Below, in pieces: positions 22,578-34,334 of a DNA stretch of 64,000 nt; the stretch's first letter is position 1; every line of letters starts with the position of its first letter. The notes below the pieces were generated by a model. It was not told where the DNA came from, ran no database searches, and worked only from the letters and a program-made list of their open reading frames with translations. The translations under genes and the position numbers were made by a program. The stretch is taken from contig CM042084.1 of the NCBI GenBank assembly GCA_023512835.1, forward strand, positions 46,609,609 through 46,673,608, read 5' to 3'. Source of the stretch: Taxillus chinensis. Its lineage: Eukaryota; Streptophyta; Magnoliopsida; Santalales; Loranthaceae.

Positions 22578-24170
22578 ATGGTGCGCACAAGGAGGATCGC
22601 TGGGAGGAGGTGCACTCACCTAGTGCTGATAGCCAACCTGAGGAGGAGATACTCTTAGGGCATGCTATTGATATGCAGACTTTGGAGGCTTGGAGTGGGA
22701 TGGGCTAGAGAGGTGGCTCTTAAAATTCAAAATCTGGGATTACAAAGGTTAGTATCCGCCTGACCGGCTATTTCCTATTCTGCCCTACAAGAATTTTATG
22801 CATCCGTCTCTGTGGTGAGGATGAACTGATAGGGGTTGTCAAGGGGTTTTGTCGAATTACCCCCTGAAATTATTAGACATTGCTTTAACCTCCCCGCACC
22901 CCATGATAGCCTTCCTCGGCTAAGCCTAAGAGAATTTGGTACTGCATGCAACTATGCTAGAAAATTTCAAAGTAGAAGGCGTTATACCAAGAATGGTTTT
23001 GTTGGAAGATTTAGATGCCTAGCTTACCCGGTAGGGAAATGCTTATTGATTCGGACCGGTGGGATAGATAGTGTGCCTAAGCCACACCGGAGTTGATATA
23101 TAGCATTCATCATATGCTAAATGTGGATTGGGCCACTACCATTTTTAAATGGTGGAAGAAAAACTCATCAAAGCGGATAAATGGCAGATTTTTGTGTTTG
23201 ATATTTCAAAGCATGCCTTTTGCATTTTTCCTCCATGGATAGCATCACTTTTCCTTCTCACCGGGTGTTAAAAGTATTGCATGTTGAAGGAGGTTTGGGG
23301 ATCGGTACCCGAGGTCATTGGGCAACCAATGTTCCTCCTCCATCACGACCCGCTAGGCACGGTGTTCATGTGGAGCGATCCACCGACTTTGTAAGGGAGA
23401 CCTCTCCTCATGTGGATCAAAGGAAGCAGACTATACGGACTCACCTGCCATGTACATACGGTTCAATGTACACAAAGAAGATATTTTCAATTTCTTTCAA
23501 GGCATTCGTGGGCGGTGGTGAGCGAAGTGGAGGTCATCAATTGGGCGATCACTAATGGGCACATCATTAGTGCCCAATTTGAAGAATTAATGGCCCTCAT
23601 CTCTCGGAGACCAACAAGCTACTTCACAACCTAGAACCAGAGCATGGGAGGCCCCAGACGTAGGCCGCTCATGCATCTCCTAGAGCATGGGAGGCCCCGG
23701 AAGCTCCTCCCGCTGCATCTACCGAAGCTTGGAGGCAAGAAACACAGCAGCTCGGGAGGCAAATGCCAGGAACCCGGTGCGAGGTGGAAGCCTGAGGAAA
23801 GACAACAAAGAAGTCAAAGGCCTCCTAGGCAAAATCTGGAAGGCCTTGAGCAAGAGGAAAGCATCAAAACGTTCTCATATAGTGGAGATATCTGATGAAG
23901 AACCCTCTCTATCCCCTGAAGTTTCTTATCCAGCCCAGGCGGATCCACCTCAACCAGAATCTTCAGCTAGGCCATCCTACCATCAGCCTCAAGAGGAGAC
24001 AGCCGGCGAAAGGGTATTCACCCTTCCGGCCTTTTACCGATCCTACATATTCTCGGGCTCTTGTGCGTATACATCCCGTCTCTTGGGGTACATACATGCC
24101 TGCTGAACCCGAAGACCTTCTTGGCCCTCCTATCCATTTAATCATTAATCCAGCCTTATCATCTTGTTGA
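22578..24170 (+). pseudogene. Athila second ORF, N-terminal part (plant transposon-protein-like), broken
   Basis: An ATG at 22578 gives a basic start (MVRTRRIAGRR), then a stop at 22656. Later open pieces contain LQEFYASVSVV (about 22785), GFVELPPEIIRHCFNLPAP (about 22845-22900), FGTACNYARKFQ and DVTKPHR-like endings, a pattern seen in retroelement-borne 'putative plant transposon protein' regions that follow pol. A low-complexity stretch (23640-24000) leads into the protease-like part. At least five stops or frame changes are present. It may be equivalent to the env-like region of Athila, but no membrane segment is evident. Confidence 0.5.
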
Positions 24171-24441
24171 AAGTCAAGCAAAGATTTGAAGACTTCATTA
24201 ACTCTCAGGTGTTAAGGGCTCGCTTTGCAAGGGACATGGACCTCTTCACCTCGTTTGTCCTTCAAAGGATTTTAGGCGATGAATATCTATATTCAGATGA
24301 GGTGGACTTATTTTGTAGGACTATGCGTTTTGTTGTGGAGGCTGAGCCTCATAATTACCTAGTCTGTTAAGATACCTCTATTATCTTTGTGCGAGCTTTA
24401 TGAGCAACCTTTGACCGAAAGTGTGTGGCGCCGGCGTATAA

Positions 24442-24882
24442 ATGGTCGGGAATGAAGGGCACCGTCCTTGGCAAGGTATGCACGAGGTGCTGATACCTGT
24501 GCACATTGATCATCACTATGTCTTGGTGCGTGTGGATTTGAGTGCAGGGCGTGCGGTGCTTTATGATCCAAGCCAAGGGGAAGGGTTCACCAGGAGAAAG
24601 AGACGACTTGTTCATGGGCTCATAAAAAGAATCAAGGATGCGATGAAACAAAAAGGATTATTGCAGGATAAGCTCCCTCTTATTCACCTCAACGAAATGG
24701 AAATCCCTCAGCAGCCTGACCAATTCAGCTGTGGGATCTTTGCTTGCTACTACATGATGGCTATTCTGCAAGGGAAGGAAACTTGGGAAGTGCGCGGCGA
24801 GACGTCGGTTGACTTTGTGGCTCAGGTGCGACGAATGGTGGCCAATGTCATCTACTATTACAGACTTACAACCGAGAGGTAA
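24442..24882 (+). CDS. Ulp1-like (C48) cysteine protease domain at the end of the Athila element
   Basis: An open stretch of 146 residues has the order expected for Ulp1/SENP-type peptidases: VLIPVHIDHHYVLV with the catalytic His at residue 25 (24514), AVLYDPSQG with Asp at residue 42 (24565), and QQPDQFSCGIFACYYM with oxyanion Gln at about 91-94 and catalytic Cys at residue 97 (24730-24732). The family cleaves SUMO or related conjugates in host cells; in transposons its role is unknown. The ATG at 24442 may not be the true start, since Ulp1-like sequence (VDLFCRTMRFVV) continues upstream at 24164-24370 in another frame. It is the only retroelement domain here without internal damage. Confidence 0.6.
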   Translation: MVGNEGHRPWQGMHEVLIPVHIDHHYVLVRVDLSAGRAVLYDPSQGEGFTRRKRRLVHGLIKRIKDAMKQKGLLQDKLPLIHLNEMEIPQQPDQFSCGIFACYYMMAILQGKETWEVRGETSVDFVAQVRRMVANVIYYYRLTTER

Positions 24883-26423
24883 GTATTTTCCTACTCTCTA
24901 TTTTATGCCATGAGGACATAGCATACTTTTAAGTGTGGTGTGGGAGTGACTTGAGCCACTTGTTTGTCCTTTATATTGTGTGATTGCATGTCTTGTTTTT
25001 GTTTAAGTGTTTTTTGTTGTCCTTTATTTTTTATTTTGGGTGATTGTTTGAGTTATGCCTTGAGTGATTTGCTTGTAGCGGCATGGATATTAAGTATGCA
25101 ATTTTGGCTTAAAATTTAATTTTTATGCCACATCGGGATCATGTTGTGATAAGGGTTTTTGAATAGTTAAAATGTGCTCTGAATTAGTTTGATCATGTCT
25201 TTATCTTTTGAATGATATCACCATGTTTTTGGAGCTGAAGTTTGAATATTAGCTGAGCATGAAATGCTATGATAGACCTAAGTAACCCTTAAAGTTGAGT
25301 GAAAAAGAAATGCAAAATGAGAACAACTTCTTTTAGCCCTTAAGTGACATTTATGGTTTATGGGTAATAGTTTTGATTTGCTACTCTTCTCTGCAGTCAA
25401 CATTGGTCATTTAATGGTAGGAGTCAAGTAAGCATGTGATTACTTATTAGTGCTCGAATGTTTGGTGTGTGGAGTTAGGATGCAAGACCTTTAAGTCACT
25501 TTGACTTCCTATGTATCCTAATTTTTGTTTGTTGTGTTGTAAATATAAAAGGTGTGATATAGAATGTGAAAAAGCCATCACTTAATTGGAAAATGGGATG
25601 TGAGACATCAATGAATTTCTCTCTCCTTATATGTAGCAAAATGACAAGGGGTATGCATTAGAAATATCAATCTTATTTATGTGTTAAGTGAAAAAACAAA
25701 GAGAGTGAATAATCCATCAAGGGAGAGCATAAAATGCAACCTTGTAAGGTTATTACTAAAAAAAAAATCAGAATAAAAGCCACAATGGCTTGATGTTTAT
25801 GTGTGATTGTTTAGATTTGTAGCCACATTGGCTCGGTTTTGTTTATTTGAGTGTGTTGAGCTCAACCCTTAGGCGATGATTTTGTTTTATCAGTTATTAG
25901 AATAGAGTGTGAGTTTATTGAGTTTAGACTAGAGTATGAGTTCAAATAAAGTAGAATAGAGGGTGTGTTTTCTTTGATGAGCACAATAGGGAACTCTCAT
26001 GATTGTTTGGCAAGTACTTAATCAATAGGGATGGCGAGTGTAGAGATAGAGTTTTCCATCCATTGTTCATTGATAGGTATTGGGCTTGATAATTATTATA
26101 TTTGAGTGAGGCTGCTTATCCTTGGTAAGAACTTAAAGGGAAACTAGGTGCTATTTTATCATGGATTGTTTGCTCATATTTGAAATTTAAGTGGTGATAT
26201 TGCATGGTTGTTGGACTAGGGATATGGACATGAATGAACTAAGCTATGACTCATTTTGATGCTTAAATTCCCATTTCATCATGATAGAGTTGCATGCTTA
26301 GGAAACCATGATTCTCCTTGATTGTTATTTTATTTTTCTTCCGTTTGACTGCGTGTTTATTTTATTTTTGCATGCTTGTATGTTTTTGCTTGAGAACAAG
26401 CAGTGGTTCAAGTGTGGTGTATT
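24883..26423 (+). other. Non-coding 3' spacer of the Athila element
   Basis: About 1.5 kb between the Ulp1-like ORF and the 3' LTR has no ORF of note. It is T-rich with scattered TGTGGTGTG words and ends AAGTGTGGTGTATT before the LTR; a clear polypurine tract is not visible. Long 3' spacers are usual in Athila elements. Confidence 0.6.
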
Positions 26424-27929
26424 TGATAACGTGCATTTTATGCTGTTATTCTAGTGTTTATTTAGGATGTTTAAGAGCATGAGTAGAGCCTTATTGCTTC
26501 ATATATCATATATATTTGCTCTAACCCCTAGGAAGATGCTACTTGCAAATACATGCGTTTTTAAGCTATTTTGGCAGATTTTGGAGCTCACTTTTGACAT
26601 AGTAGATGGCCTCAAACAATTGGCGTGCAAGAACAAAAGTTGCTTAGAATAATGTCCTCTACCTACCACGAAATTGCAGAGCATTTGGAGCTGCACGTGA
26701 ATTCACCCATTTCACGTGCAAGCATATTTTTAGCTTCTCGAGCCTCTACGGGATGCAAGGAAGCTTGGGGAGAAGTTTGAGCTGATTTGGAGGTGCACGT
26801 GAATTGCACCATATCACGTGCAAATTGACGTGCAGAGATATTTTTGGACCGATCCTATCGTTTTTTCAAGCTGATCATTTGTTTCTGAAGGCCCGTGTCC
26901 AAATTATGGATGGAAGATAGAGATTTTAATGTTTGGAGTGTCACTTATCAAAACTACGCCATTTTGATAGATGGGCTAGCGTACACAGCTCAAAGCCCAT
27001 CCAACCTCTATAAATACAGCCTCCACGCCCCCTGTAACCTATCCTAGACCCCCCTACACGTTTTTAGAGAGAGAGAGAGAGGCTTCACGACTTGGAGGCT
27101 GCTCCTTGACCTAGGAGAGCAGCCGTCGCAGCCATCGCAGCCGTCGCGGATTTTGGAGCCTGGATTTGAAGCCTTGTTGCGCGCGTGGATTAGAGGAAGA
27201 TGTTTAGCTTTACTGCTATGGTTTTGCTTGTAATCATGCGTGAGTAGTTCTTATAATCTAGGGGAGCAATGTAGCCCCCTTGTTGCTTTGCTGTGTTTAT
27301 GAATATTGGGTTTGGATGATTGAGTTTTGCATGTTTTATGAATCTGTTCTTAATTTCTATCTTTGGATGTATACCTTGGTATTTTTAGCCCTAGTCTGGG
27401 GTGGATTGAGATTCAGTAACTTATTTGTAATTGGTGTGATCATTATCCTTTTGCAAGTATGATTTATTGTCTTTGCATGTTTGTGTGTTTAGATGACCAT
27501 TCTGGCATACAACTCTTAAAAGCACCTCAATGACCATTTGTTGTCCTTGGCTTATGTTTAGCATGTTTTCAATCAGACAACCCTAATACCATGAACCAGA
27601 TGAGATAACATAGGAGGTGAAATTGTGACCCTAGATGCTTTCAATCCTTGAATCTTAATCCTAAAATCAATTTGCTTTCTTTGTTTATTCGAAAACCAAA
27701 TAAAAATTAGATATTTAGTTTAAAAAAGAAAACTTTTTGCCAAGACATTTATAGAACAAGAGTAATTGAGTGCTTTGATTTGAGAACTAGAAAACTAGGC
27801 TAATCCCTGTGGGTTCGACCCCTTGCTTGCTGCTGTTCTTTTAGTGCGAACTTAGGAAATTTATTATCTTGAAGAGAGATTTAATGACATTAGCTAGCTC
27901 TTTTAGAGAGGCTAAAAATCCGTCTATCA
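26424..27929 (+). repeat. Athila 3' LTR (1506 bp)
   Basis: It starts TGATAACGTGC and ends GTCTATCA. It aligns to the 5' LTR along its length with scattered substitutions and small indels, including a 9-base CAGCCATCG-type expansion near 27125-27145. TATA box CTATAAATA is at 27008-27016. It is followed by the target copy ACACC (27930-27934). Confidence 0.9.
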
Positions 27930-27934
27930 ACACC

Positions 27935-29168
27935 CCTTGTCTTAAACGTTAAGGCTCCAGAGATCCCGTTCTTGCCACATGGAATCAAGCCTCTCACTAT
28001 CCATGCCTCAAGTCTCGTGCCAGACAAGAGGGGAGAACCGGAAGCCCACAACTACCGCAGGAATTGCACCTCTCACCATAGGTGTTCCTACTCCTTTCCT
28101 TATAAGTCCGATAAGGCAGTCCCATGGAACTACAGGTTGTGAAGTAGTACAGGAGCCACCGCGACCGAAAAAGAAAACCGGAGGCGGTCGGGCATATGCC
28201 CCTGATATGGGTCGACAAAGCAAGGAAGGAAAAAGTTGTAGAACAAGACATTGAGTCAACACCGGAGGCAACAAAGAAAGGAACACCTATCATCGAAGAA
28301 GAGACCACGGAATTTCGAAACTCATGAAGCAGAGCGAGTATAATATTGTGGATCAATTAAGTCGGCAACCGGCTCGCATCTCCTTGCTCTCATTAATAAT
28401 GGATTCCCAACCTCACCGGGAAGCACTGCTGAATGTTCTGAGCCAAGCCTATGTTCCACCGACCGTCTCAGTGGCAAATGTTGATGGAATCGCTAGTAAC
28501 CTCATCATGAACAACGTCATTAGCTTTGGAGATGACGAGCTACCCCAAGAAGGAAAGGGGCACATAAAAGCTCTGCACATCACGGTCAAATGCAAGGAGC
28601 ACACCATAGCCCGTGTACTCATCGACAATGGCTCGGCCTTGAACATTATGCCCTTGCATATACTGCAGCAACTTCCAATTGACGCGTCCTATATGCGTCC
28701 TTGTACGATGAAAGTACGAGCATTTGATGGAGGAAAGCGTGACGTTGTGGGAACTCTGGATATTCCGCTCATGATTGGGCCAACTACTTTTACGGTGGAA
28801 TTTCAGGTGATGGACATCACGCCATATTACTTGTTTGTTGGGAAGACCCTGGATCCACATGGCGGGACGGTGCCATCAAGTCTCCACCAGAAGATGAAGT
28901 TTGTAATGGGGAACCAGCTCATCTGCATCTCCTGGAGAGACAAGTTTCCTCGTCACCAAACCGGCATCAGTTCCTTATATTGAAAGCAATGAAGATGTGC
29001 CAGAATGCTCCTATTGGGCTTTTGAGATGGTGAATGTCGTTTTTGCCCCAGACCATCGTCTCTCGAAGGCAGTAAAAATGGTTGCAGCCACCATGATCAA
29101 ACAGGGGTACAAACCGGGGCAAGGATTAGGCCTGACAGCTCAAGGGATTCAGAAACCCCTGATCGCAG
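27935..29168 (+). pseudogene. Ogre-type protease and G-patch region
   Basis: The sequence resumes the reading interrupted at 14626 (LVLNVKAPEIPF in the first bases). Frame damage affects 28100-28320. The 28324-28983 stretch is open for 219 codons and includes the aspartic protease motif ARVLIDNGSALNIMPLHIL (Asp near 28624; D-N-G is normal for this lineage) and LFVGKTL. A second stretch from 28997 contains MIKQGYKPGQGLGLTAQGIQ, a G-patch, which is a glycine-rich RNA-associated motif found after protease in some Tat/Ogre polyproteins. RT should follow but does not; the frame runs six codons into unrelated LTR sequence and stops. Confidence 0.75.
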
Positions 29169-29592
29169 GCCCCAATTTCCTTCCACTTGGAAATGAGTAG
29201 TGATTGCCATGCCCGCACCCGAAGGGACAAGGGGTTGGTGCAAGCACCTTAAAAGGACTTCCCGGCACGGTGCTGTCCCAAACCTGCACAACCAGGCTAA
29301 CATGCCAAGGGGCATGCTCCTGCTCCCCAAACCATGCACACAAACACAAATTGAATAACAACATCTCATTTTATTTCATTTCAAAGACTAAATGTTTATT
29401 ACAACCCAGTCGGGGAAAAACCCCTATGAAGCCACAAATAAAACCAAACCAAATTCCAACCACATAAAATCCAGAGTACAACAAAGGAAATAACATAAGA
29501 CTCCCGACCCTCAGGGGCCTAGCTCCTCGGCCTTCACCTACCGCCTACTTAAACCTGCAAAAGAACGGTTTATAGGAGGGGTGAGCAAACCA
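29169..29592 (-). repeat. Fragment of a chromovirus-type LTR
   Basis: Bases 29169-29592 match 4199-4617 of the LTR at the left of the window, in the same orientation, with scattered differences. The first 6 bases of that LTR (4193-4198) are missing, and the match ends at GAGCAAACCA. No primer site or internal region adjoins, so it is a truncated relic joined to the Ogre-type body. Confidence 0.8.
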
Positions 29593-29696
29593 TACGGTGA
29601 TGTGTGTACACGTGTGTGAGTTTTGGGATGCTTTCACTAATCTATTGATATGAATCATACGGCAATGATGAATTGAGTCGGGTGGTGTTTGGTTGC

Positions 29697-29879
29697 AGGC
29701 AGAGGATGTAATTGACAATGTGGTGAGAGAGGTGATAAGCAAACCCAAGCTGCCCCTGCCCTTGGGGCTCAAGTCACCATCAACCGAGGCTGTCCTCGCA
29801 GAGCTCTCCAAACAAGGCATCTCTACCGTCCCTTGTTGCCTCAATGCCACAAACTCGCACTTACGTGGCACACCCTGAG
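29697..29879 (+). pseudogene. Last exon of an APRR2/GLK-type (GARP) regulator, upstream exons absent
   Basis: A splice acceptor (GGTTTGGTTGCAG) precedes an open exon of about 60 codons ending TGA at 29877-29879. It encodes [35 protein letters not shown] and KQGISTVP. This resembles the GCT box at the C-terminus of GLK and APRR2 proteins, transcription factors acting in the nucleus in plastid and pigment development. A Trp that normally follows KP in the box is Lys here, and Pro after LK is Ser. Only about 100 intron bases lie between the retroelement relic and this exon. It may be a stranded pseudogene exon, or the real last exon of a gene whose intron now holds the whole cluster, with the rest left of the window. 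Confidence 0.55.
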
Positions 29880-32800
29880 TCCTGCCTCAAGCCTTGCATG
29901 TAGGTCCCCCTGCCAAATGCTTCCAAATTTATGCCACCTTCGATTCCGATCGCTGTCAATACACATGTAAAGGACGTGGCATCATAAAAGAGAAGTTTGG
30001 TTCTTAATTCTAGACTCAGGGAAAAGCCAACGAAGGATAAACAATGGAGTTGAGTCTTTGCTCGGATTGTTGTGCTGTTGGTCTTTCATTTCTCGTAACT
30101 ATTAATGAGTAATGATTAAAGTGGTCCGTATTTTGACCGAGTAGTGTAGTAAAAATGGTATGTGACTGTTTTGACAGCCACAGAATTGAAGGCTTGTTCT
30201 AGTGTGCGTAAATGTGTGAGGTCGGTCAAAACAGGTGTTACGGTTTTGAAAGGTTCTGTTTGAATCCCTTAGAAGACATTGGATATTGGATTGGAGGATG
30301 TTTTTTTCATGGCCATAGTGTGTATACATTCCTCTGGTGGTGGAACCTAAGCCAAATTGAGGAGAGGAAATCTGTTTCTCTGGCCCTAGTGTTTGTACAT
30401 GTGTTTTTCTACGGGACAGGTTTGGCAAAATAGGTGCCTCAGTTTTGGAGGTCCCTGGTTTGAATCTCTTGAGAGATTAAATTGATGAATTTTCTTTATG
30501 ACCATAATACGCGGTAATGTTTTAAGCTAATGTTAAACTTGACGGTCAGTATTATCTTGTGTCTTAAATATTTCAGTCTGATGGCTCGTCCTAGATAAGG
30601 GTGGTTGAGTTGTGTGTTCACGGAGTTGTAGGGCAGACAAAGGAAAGATATGTCAAAACTAGGGTGTGTATCCAACTCGCTCTATTTGTCTAGCTAAATT
30701 AAAACTTATTTGAATAAAAAATATTTAAATAATAAATTAGCTAAAAATTTTATTTTGTAGATTGATTGACAATGAAAAATATTTAAATCCATATATCATT
30801 TTAGTATAAAAATAGAATAAATTTTATCATATATTTATTAGTCGTGAGAATTATATAATTAACGTCAAGTTTATAATTGTGAACGATGATATTGTGATTT
30901 ATAAATTTTATATTTTTTATTTGTAATTATAAATATTTAATAAATAAAATAATAACTATTGATTATAATTATTTTAAATTTTATAAATTTAATTTTTCTA
31001 ATCGTTTAATTATGTATGATTTAGTATTATCCGCTATTAGTATCTTAAAAAATTTAACAAAATCATCTTGATGATCAATTAAAAGATAAAATAATTAGTT
31101 AATAATTTAGCCTTTAATTTAGTTAATAATTTAGCCTTATCAAAACAGTGTCAACGGTTAGATAGGGAGGGGGAGATATCTTTTTCTTACACTAGCGCAA
31201 AATTCAAGTATTGAGTTGCGTGTTCACGTGTGTAGCTCTTAAATATATATATATATATATATAAAAGGTGTAAGTCTGGGTAAGAGGAATCTCCTCGCGG
31301 TGCGCAATGAGTTTTGAGTCGGTGTCACGTGTGAGTACTCGTAAGGGGAAAAAGAAGAGGTAAAACAATGTCAATGGATAAGAGTTGGTTGCAGATAGTT
31401 TTATCTATATTAATTATATATAAAATTTTATATATTCTGGACAGATAAATAAAACTCAAAATATTATATGAAAATTAGGTCTCACCCTATTATATATACA
31501 TAATAAAAATAACAAAGTAAAAAAATTTATGATGAAATAATTAATATCGCTTCCCCCGTGTGTTTTTTTATAAGAGTTTCTTTTAATTTACACAATGAAG
31601 TGAGTCTGAGAAGGTTTGTTTTTTTGTGAATTTTTAATATTTTTTTAGTTAATAGTAACTGCAAATACTATTATGTATTTTATATTTATTTGTAAAGAAA
31701 ATTTTATATACTTTTAAATGTATTTAAATGTTAAAATAATATTTTATTAGCTAAATAATATTTTATTATCGAAAAAGGTTGTAGAGAGAAGTAGCAGCAG
31801 AGGTGGGTGCGGCGCGTGAGTAGAGAAGTAGCAACACTCCCGGGCCGTCCAATTCCTCTATCATTTTCAAATCTAATCTTTGATCCAATCCGTCCCACAG
31901 ATAATACCAACAAGTCAACCACCGTGAGCTTTATTGTTATTATTATTATTTTATTTTACAAAAAAAAAAAAATGAGGCTGTGGAATAGTTTATGGAACCC
32001 CGACGGTCGGGCACCGGCGCACCACTCTGTCTGTGACTGTTCATGGTAGGGACGGGACGGGACCCCCAATTATTGACCACATACATACCGTTTCCGCGCT
32101 TCCACTCATATTTCAAATTTGTTTGATTTTCAAGCTTACAAAAATAAAACATGTTTGGACATTGGCCTTTTCATATCCGGCTTGCATTTGTTATTCTATC
32201 GTTTCTATATTCAATTACCTTTTCAAATCAATTATAGTAAAATAAAATTTCACCCCCATCATAAGTCATGTTCCTGGTAATTAAACCATTATTATCTTTC
32301 AAATTATTACCAATTTGTGAATTCTGGTTCTTAGTTATCTTGTTGATGGTAATTAAATGATTAAGGACCATACTCATTTATATATTCGTTTATTATTTGT
32401 ATTTTGGCTTCTTATGAAATTAGATATTCCTAATTTCATATCAATTGCACTACTAGATTTTTAATTTTAAATCTTAATTGTTCAATCAAAAAAAATAATA
32501 ACATAACACATCTAACATTTATATTTTTGCTATCAAATTATAAAATTATTTACTGAACAAAAATATATGTTTACTATTTTTTGGCATATAAATTACAATA
32601 TCAAATATTATTTAATTTTTTTATTTAAAATTTATTTTGAAATAAACAACACGCACCCAAAAAAAAAAACACAAAACAAGCTTCAGTTTTTGTTTCCCCA
32701 ACAAAAATACATACAGAAAATAAAAACCGACATTGGCAGGCCTAAGGTAATGTTGAGACGGTGGCTGTTCAATTTGCGGACGAGCAGCCCAGCCCAATGG

Positions 32801-34257
32801 GATTATAGGAAATGCCAATTCTCGGTCATATATAGATAGATAGATAGATAGATAGATATGTATGTATGTATGTATTTATTGATTGGTGGGTATTTAAGCA
32901 AAATCTAGGTAGGTAGGTAGCATGGGCTTGTTGGGTTTGTTGAGTGGTGTTTTGATTTTGACTGCAGTTTTGGGTGGGGGCCTTACGCATGGAGCCTGCC
33001 TGGTCTGCCACAATATGGTAATACTACTGTAATGACACAGAGCAGGCTTTCGGAAATCCCCCATTTATGAGCTAGTTGGGCTGGGCCCTAGTGATTTCCT
33101 GCTCTCACCAGTCCACTTACAATTCATGTTTGGGTCTTCTTTCTTCTTGAATCTTCTTAAGTTCAGTTTAAGCATGCATTTCTATGTAGATATTTATAGT
33201 GTCATTCAAAAATAAAAATTTCAGGATAATATTTTCAACTTAGGAGTTAGTTGCAATATTTACCTTACATGTGTAATCAATATTATGGATAATTAACATA
33301 AACATGTATTAATCCCCCCTCTCCTTTTTTCCTCTTAATATTCGTTTCTCTCTCCCCCATTCGTCTAATACATCCAGAATAAAAAATTTGACTAAAAAAA
33401 TTATCATGTTTTTTTAGCGGTAAATGTTTGAGATAAATAAGATTGAACCTAAAAAAACTTAAAAATTCTTCTTACACGCCTTTATGCAAGAAGACTAAAT
33501 GTTGCTTATGCCATATCAATTGAATTAATTATCGGCATCATAAGCATCCTTTCTTTTTAATATGATTTATATAACCTAAGCTGTTGAAAATTATTTTATT
33601 CCTAAACACTAATAATTTGTAACTAATGGTATGACTTTAATGATTTGTTGTTGCATATACCTTTATTGGTGTCGATTCACATTTATATGGTTTATGCCAT
33701 AACAAATATAAATTTATCATATTTATATTATATGAAACATGGGTAAATTTGAAAAAAAAAAAAAAAAGGCTTCATCATTTGATTGCTATTTTCAACAATG
33801 AATTTATGTGGTATCTATTGTTGACACTCAAAATTTGCTTTCTTATAGTATAAAAAAATGGCAAATAAATATAGTTCATCTTTGTTATACCATGAAATGA
33901 TTTAAAATGACTATATACTAAAGGTGGCTTCTTCATGGATGAAGTTGTTAATGCATGCATTTAATTTTGTGATGATATATGGATCTATTCAATAATGGCT
34001 TCTTCATACATTTATTAGATGAGTCACCTTAAATCATTGAATTGTTAAATGAGTCACCTTAAATGCTTTGACATTTGTTGTCTAATAGAAATTAAGAAAG
34101 TGTAATATTGGTATTCTTTTGCCAAGTAAAGAAGATTGTGGAGTTAAACTTAAAAGATTACTCGTTTCTCAAGTTAAGATGTACACGCTCTACAGTTGTG
34201 TTAGAGAATTGATTTTTTATTTGTAACACGACACTATAATTCATATAAGAAAAGATA
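29880..34257. other. AT-rich intergenic DNA
   Basis: No gene is supported. The first 200-300 bases may be 3' UTR of the APRR2-like exon. The rest is AT-rich with microsatellites: (AT)n at 31243-31262, (TAGA)n then (TGTA)n at 32832-32876, poly-A near 31959-31971 and 33753. A GC-richer patch at 31790-32110 has no coding pattern. Confidence 0.7.
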
Positions 34258-34334
34258 GGAGTAGAGTAAAATAATAATAGTTCCACGTGGCGCGTGAAAC
34301 CCTCATCCCTCCCTCTCGCTTTGGATCACACGCC

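Larger units (their letters stand above)
14627..27929 (+). mobile_element. Athila-type Gypsy retrotransposon, full length, with Ulp1-like ORF
   Basis: The element is bounded by LTRs 14627-16117 and 26424-27929 and by perfect ACACC target duplications (14622-14626 and 27930-27934). Order inside: primer site, gag, protease, RT, RNase H, integrase, a TTGGGAGGCAACCCAA post-pol motif, an internal promoter-like module, a broken second ORF and a Ulp1-like protease domain, then about 1.5 kb of non-coding DNA before the 3' LTR. The pol sequences and the long region after pol fit the Athila lineage. All main domains carry stops or frameshifts. It sits inside the Ogre gag-pol region, so it is younger than that element. 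Confidence 0.88.
6151..29168 (+). mobile_element. Ogre/Tat-type Gypsy element, truncated and interrupted twice
   Basis: Plus-strand pieces in order: LTR remnant (6151-9048), primer site (9051), an extra ORF upstream of gag (9722-11125), gag (11512-12600), the gag continuation (13864-14626), protease (about 28324-28983) and a G-patch segment (about 29093-29160). An extra ORF1 ahead of gag plus this primer site are hallmarks of the Ogre/TatIV lineage. A solo LTR (12601-13863) and an Athila element (14627-27929) split it. RT, RNase H, integrase and the 3' LTR are missing; at 29169 the sequence changes to a chromovirus LTR fragment. Lineage is from motifs, not from a tree. Confidence 0.75.
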
